A stretch of DNA of 10,265 nucleotides from Cryomorphaceae bacterium. Lineage in GTDB: Bacteria; Bacteroidota; Bacteroidia; Flavobacteriales; Schleiferiaceae. Under the pieces are notes generated by a model. It saw nothing but the letters and a program-made list of their open reading frames with translations, had not been told where the DNA came from and searched no databases. The position numbers and the translations under genes are program-made. The stretch lies in NCBI GenBank assembly GCA_002685435.1, contig NYXD01000135.1, positions 1-10,265 of the forward strand. Reading direction: 5' to 3'. Shown here piece by piece: positions 7,803 to 10,265 of the stretch (position 1 is the stretch's first letter; every line of letters starts with the position of its first letter).

Positions 7803-8546
7803 ATGAGCCTACCCTGGTACCAAACCTGGTTTAACACCCCATATTACCACGACCTCTATCAGCACCGCGATCTAAACGAGGCGAAGGCGTTCATTGCTTC
7901 GTTGTGTCGAAAGTTAGGCGTGAAAGAAGGTGAAATCGCCATCGATGTAGCTTGTGGTCGAGGCAGACACGCACAAGTTCTTGCAAATCAAGGATTAGAT
8001 ACCATAGGCCTAGATTTAAGCCCCGAAAGTATTTCTTACGCGAACCAATTCGCACACGAAGGACTGGACTTTCTAGTAGGAAATATGCTCGAACCGTTCG
8101 AAGTTCCTGAGGCAGATTGGGTATTCAATCTATTTACCAGCTTCGGTTATTTTGAGAACGATGCTATGCATGCCCTCGCTATTTCTAATATGGCCGGCGC
8201 GCTAAAACCCGGTGGTAAACTCGTCTTAGATTACATGAATGCAGAGAAAATTGCCAAGCGGTTAGTACCAGAAGATACGGTACAAACCAAATTGGCTCGA
8301 TATAAAATCACTCGTCATATTGAAGACGACAGTATTGTCAAAAGAATATCTTTTGAGGAGCCCGGATGCAACATCCTCCAGTTTGAAGAACGTGTAAGGG
8401 CTTTCGAATTGCATGAACTTAATAATTTCATGGAAGCCGCTGGTCTATGCGTTTTAGATCAACACGGGGACTATGACTTGTCGCCTTTTTCACCCGAAGA
8501 AAGCGATCGATTGATTATTATTGCTCAGAAACCGTTGCTTTCATGA
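7803..8546 (+). CDS. Class I SAM-dependent methyltransferase, substrate unknown
   Basis: The 247-residue protein has a Rossmann-fold methyltransferase core. Motif I is AIDVACGRGRHA (residues 46-57), the acidic end of strand 2 is GLDLSPESISYA (69-80, with Asp71), motif IV lies around FNLFTSFGYFEND (108-120), and the post-motif LKPGGKLVLDY spans 134-144. The N-terminus LPWYQTWFNTPYYHDLYQHRD is typical of a conserved Bacteroidota methyltransferase group of unknown target. The C-terminal third (about 165-240) is a beta-rich insert and cap with FEERVRAFELHELNNFMEAAG, probably part of the substrate site. The gene begins 15 nt after the transporter stop, and its TGA overlaps the start of the ZIP gene in an ATGA, so translation of the pair is likely coupled. 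Small-molecule and macromolecular substrates both remain possible. Confidence 0.9.
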   Translation: MSLPWYQTWFNTPYYHDLYQHRDLNEAKAFIASLCRKLGVKEGEIAIDVACGRGRHAQVLANQGLDTIGLDLSPESISYANQFAHEGLDFLVGNMLEPFEVPEADWVFNLFTSFGYFENDAMHALAISNMAGALKPGGKLVLDYMNAEKIAKRLVPEDTVQTKLARYKITRHIEDDSIVKRISFEEPGCNILQFEERVRAFELHELNNFMEAAGLCVLDQHGDYDLSPFSPEESDRLIIIAQKPLLS

Positions 8547-9244
8547 TTTGGATTGTCTTACTTCTTAGTGTTGCCGTAGGTGCTGGAGCCGCGTGGATTG
8601 TGCCTACGGATTCAAAAACCTTCAAATACTTATTGTCTTTTTCAGGTGCATTTCTCTTTGCTACGTTATTAACGCACATGCTTCCTGAGATTTTCGAACA
8701 CGGGAATTGGAATATGGGATGGTGGATTATGTTGGGGTTTGCCATCCAATTACTTTTAGACCATCTCAGCGAGGGATTAGAGCACGGTCATTTTCATTCG
8801 AAACAATCAAAAATACCTTGGCTTGCTATTTCTGGTTTGCTCCTGCATGCTTTCTTAGAGGGTATGCCGCTTTCTAGCACTGGTTCTTCTGGTCACAATC
8901 ACGCCACCGGCGGATTCCTATGGGCCATTGCTTTACACAAGCTTCCTATCGCGTTGCTCGTTACGGGTGCGCTTCGAAAATCGGGTGTAAAACGTACAAT
9001 ATTGCTCGGGATATTGGGGCTTTTTGCTTTCGCCACTCCCCTGGGTGCGCTCGTGGTTAATCGTATAAACATTGAACAGTGGAGTCTTCAATTGTTAGCG
9101 ATAGCGGTAGGTATCCTGCTACATGTCAGTACAACCATTCTGTTTGAGAGTTCTCAGAACCATAGGTTCAATGCAGTAAAATTGATTTTTGTACTCGCAG
9201 GAATGCTCTTAGCGGGTTGGATCAATTCTGGGATGATGCTTTAG
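8543..9244 (+). CDS. ZIP-family divalent metal transporter
   Basis: ZIP proteins import zinc, iron or other divalent metals into the cytoplasm. This 233-residue membrane protein has the family's helix pattern. Helix 2 ends in LLTHMLPEIFEHG (42-54). A histidine-rich loop follows helix 3 (HLSEGLEHGHFHSKQ, 74-88). Helix 4 carries the metal site LLHAFLEGMPL (His102, Glu106), and helix 5 carries ALHKLPIALLVTGAL (His132, Pro135). The second loop has GHNHATGG. The HKLP form instead of HEIPHE points to the bacterial GufA/ZupT-like side of the family, and the metal cannot be named. The start ATG overlaps the methyltransferase stop by 4 nt. No metal-regulator gene is nearby, and I see no intrinsic terminator in the 101 nt that follow. 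Confidence 0.92.
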   Translation: MIWIVLLLSVAVGAGAAWIVPTDSKTFKYLLSFSGAFLFATLLTHMLPEIFEHGNWNMGWWIMLGFAIQLLLDHLSEGLEHGHFHSKQSKIPWLAISGLLLHAFLEGMPLSSTGSSGHNHATGGFLWAIALHKLPIALLVTGALRKSGVKRTILLGILGLFAFATPLGALVVNRINIEQWSLQLLAIAVGILLHVSTTILFESSQNHRFNAVKLIFVLAGMLLAGWINSGMML

Positions 9245-9308
9245 CTTCTTATATGTGGTCATAGATAAAACCTAATGCGATTTATGAAGACAACGGGTTT
9301 GACTATCG

Positions 9309-9316
9309 TACTTTTG
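9309..9316 (+). promoter_or_regulatory. Minus-7 promoter box (TACTTTTG) of the peroxiredoxin gene
   Basis: TACTTTTG is an exact TAnnTTTG match. It predicts a start near 9320 and a leader of about 25 nt that is almost all A and T (ending AACCAAAATAAA before the ATG). A-rich leaders of this kind are known to favour translation in Bacteroidota, which rely little on Shine-Dalgarno pairing. No clear TTG minus-33 element is present. The rest of the 9245-9345 gap shows no other clear site. Confidence 0.55.
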
Positions 9317-9345
9317 AACAAGTAATAAATTAAAACCAAAATAAA

Positions 9346-9975
9346 ATGGCTGTATTAGTCGGTAAAAAAGCGCCAGATTTCACTGCTTCTGCGGTAATCA
9401 ATGGCGAGGAAATCGTTGAAAACTTCAAACTATCAGATTACGCAGGAAAGTATGTAATCTTATTCTTCTACCCAAAAGACTTCACTTTTGTATGTCCTAC
9501 TGAATTGCACGCCTTCCAAGCGCGTAAAGAGGAGTTTGCAGCAAAAGGCGTAGAATTGATCGCTGTATCAACAGATACTGAGCAAAGCCACTGGGGTTGG
9601 TTGCAGATGGGTAAAGACCAAGGCGGTATTGAAGGTGTAACTTACCCTATCGTTGCGGATACGAATAAAACCATTTCTCATAACTACGATGTTCTTAATG
9701 GCGAATGGTCCTATGATGAAGACGGTAACTTAACTTCTACGGGAGAAATGATCGCCTACCGCGGTTTGTTCTTAATCGATAGAGAAGGAACAGTAATGCA
9801 TCAATTAGTAAACTTCTTCCCATTAGGCCGATCAGTAGATGAGGCAATGCGCATGGTGGATGCACTGCAGTACTTCGAAGAAAAAGGTGAAGTTTGCCCT
9901 GCAAACTGGACACCAGGTAAAGAAGCCATGAAAGAATCGCACGAAGGTGTCGCTGATTACCTTGCGAAGCACTAG
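9346..9975 (+). CDS. Typical 2-Cys peroxiredoxin (AhpC/Prx1 type)
   Basis: The enzyme reduces hydrogen peroxide and organic peroxides in the cytoplasm through a peroxidatic cysteine. Cys50 sits in FYPKDFTFVCPTEL with Pro43 and Thr47 of the PxxxTxxC active site. The conserved Arg is Arg139 in AYRGLF, and the resolving Cys is Cys184 in GEVCPANW. The 209-residue length and C-terminal arm (to YLAKH) fit the Prx1/AhpC subfamily. Compared with human Prx1/Prx2, residues 118-135 form an acidic extra loop of about 13 residues, the GGLG segment reads GGIEG, and the terminal YF is YL. Its own promoter box, A-rich leader and strong terminator suggest a highly expressed single-gene unit. No AhpF or thioredoxin gene is adjacent, so the reductant is not shown. 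Confidence 0.97.
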   Translation: MAVLVGKKAPDFTASAVINGEEIVENFKLSDYAGKYVILFFYPKDFTFVCPTELHAFQARKEEFAAKGVELIAVSTDTEQSHWGWLQMGKDQGGIEGVTYPIVADTNKTISHNYDVLNGEWSYDEDGNLTSTGEMIAYRGLFLIDREGTVMHQLVNFFPLGRSVDEAMRMVDALQYFEEKGEVCPANWTPGKEAMKESHEGVADYLAKH

Positions 9976-9997
9976 AATTTTCCTTGATTGAAACACT

Positions 9998-10028
9998 AAA
10001 AGCCGCTCCATCTGGAGCGGCTTTTTTT
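9998..10028 (+). terminator. Strong intrinsic terminator after the peroxiredoxin gene
   Basis: AGCCGCTCC (10001-10009) pairs perfectly with GGAGCGGCT (10014-10022) around an ATCT loop, and the T run 10022-10028 follows directly. The A run at 9998-10001 extends the pairing to 12 bp. It begins 22 nt after the peroxiredoxin stop. Confidence 0.95.
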
Positions 10029-10043
10029 GGGCCCGGCCGCGCG
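10029..10043. other. 15-nt uninterrupted G/C tract
   Basis: GGGCCCGGCCGCGCG follows the terminator T run directly. It contains the palindromes GGGCCC and CGGCCG and stands out from the AT-rich surroundings. Its function is unknown. Confidence 0.7.
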
Positions 10044-10045
10044 TG

Positions 10046-10056
10046 TTTCAGACAAA
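10046..10056 (+). repeat. Direct repeat TTTCAGACAAA, left copy
   Basis: This 11-mer recurs exactly at 10228-10238. Both copies are preceded within a few bases by a CGCGC-type stretch, so the similarity is somewhat longer than the exact core. The two copies bracket the structured element at 10120-10221. Confidence 0.6.
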
Positions 10057-10087
10057 TTTGATCTTTTTAGAAAAAACTACACTTTTT

Positions 10088-10120
10088 TTGCAACAAGCGT
10101 GAACTACCCTGATACAATTG
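10088..10120 (+). promoter_or_regulatory. Possible promoter for a small RNA (TTG, 22 nt, TACAATTG)
   Basis: TTG at 10088-10090 is followed after 22 nt by TACAATTG at 10113-10120, which differs from TAnnTTTG by one base. The spacing is near the upper end of the reported range. Transcription would start near 10124-10125, just before the structured region. Confidence 0.3.
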
Positions 10121-10221
10121 CGTTTAGGTATATATGGAACATTCTGCGCAAGCAGATTTTCATGGCGGTTTAGGTAGAAAGGGAGCTTGGCGGCTCCCTT
10201 TCGTTTTTTATATACCTACGC
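10120..10221 (+). ncRNA. Candidate structured small RNA or structured repeat element
   Basis: This stretch holds three nested or adjacent stems. TAGGTATATA (10125-10134) is the exact inverted repeat of TATATACCTA (10209-10218), and GCG/CGC extends the pairing beyond a 2-nt bulge (10120-10122 with 10219-10221). Inside are a hairpin TCTGC-GCAA-GCAGA with a GNRA-type tetraloop (10143-10156) and a 10-bp hairpin with a T run (10177-10209). GTTTAGGTA occurs twice (10122-10130 and 10168-10176). A possible promoter lies just upstream. I recognise no known RNA family. A transcript ending at the T run would leave out the right arm of the outer stem, so an RNA gene and a DNA-level repeat are competing readings. 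An alternative is a short open frame from 10134 (MEHSAQADFHGG...), which runs into the terminal A run. Confidence 0.35.
10177..10209 (+). terminator. Second intrinsic terminator-like hairpin
   Basis: GAAAGGGAGC (10177-10186) pairs perfectly with GCTCCCTTTC (10193-10202) around a TTGGCG loop, followed after one G by six T (10204-10209). It has full terminator form on the plus strand, but no recognised gene precedes it after the first terminator. It therefore implies a short transcript or a leader/attenuator. Confidence 0.7.
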
Positions 10222-10227
10222 GCAAAA

Positions 10228-10265
<38 letters not shown>

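Noticed and set aside
9284..9325. 13-codon open frame before the peroxiredoxin (MKTTGLTIVLLNK)
   Set aside because: It overlaps the promoter box, is upstream of the predicted transcription start, and is short enough to occur by chance.

Overview
The window looks like a chromosomal segment from a member of the Bacteroidota, most likely a Flavobacteriales-type bacterium. The signs are a moderate-to-low GC content, a Bacteroidota-style surface lipoprotein, exact copies of the TAnnTTTG minus-7 promoter box in front of several genes, an A-rich leader without a strong Shine-Dalgarno before the most expressed-looking gene, and housekeeping proteins with the sizes usual in that phylum. The window ends in a run of 30 A, so its right edge may be a contig end.

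Left part (1-2428): a minus-strand lipoprotein gene runs off the left edge (1-853). It is divergent from panB (927-1751), which makes ketopantoate for pantothenate and coenzyme A. A stand-alone RluA-type pseudouridine synthase follows panB after 2 nt (1754-2428).

Middle (2469-6973, minus strand): a tight operon reads right to left. It holds a THUMP-domain RNA methyltransferase of the RlmL type, an unrecognised secreted helical protein, and the replication-restart helicase priA, with gaps of 9 and 2 nt. priA meets the pseudouridine synthase gene end to end.

Right part (7017-9975, plus strand): a second operon diverges from the methyltransferase gene through a 43-bp gap with two facing promoter boxes. 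It encodes a TauE/SafE-type (TSUP) membrane transporter, a class I SAM methyltransferase of unknown substrate, and a ZIP-type metal transporter overlapping it by 4 nt. A separately promoted typical 2-Cys peroxiredoxin follows and ends at a textbook intrinsic terminator.

The last 240 bases carry no recognised gene but are clearly structured: a 15-nt pure G/C tract, an 11-bp direct repeat 182 bp apart, a GNRA-loop hairpin, a second terminator-like hairpin, a 10-bp inverted repeat enclosing both hairpins, and the terminal poly(A). This could be a small RNA gene or a dispersed repeat; it is the least explained part of the window. Most of the rest is ordinary housekeeping and transport content, and I see no defence, secretion or mobile system in it.
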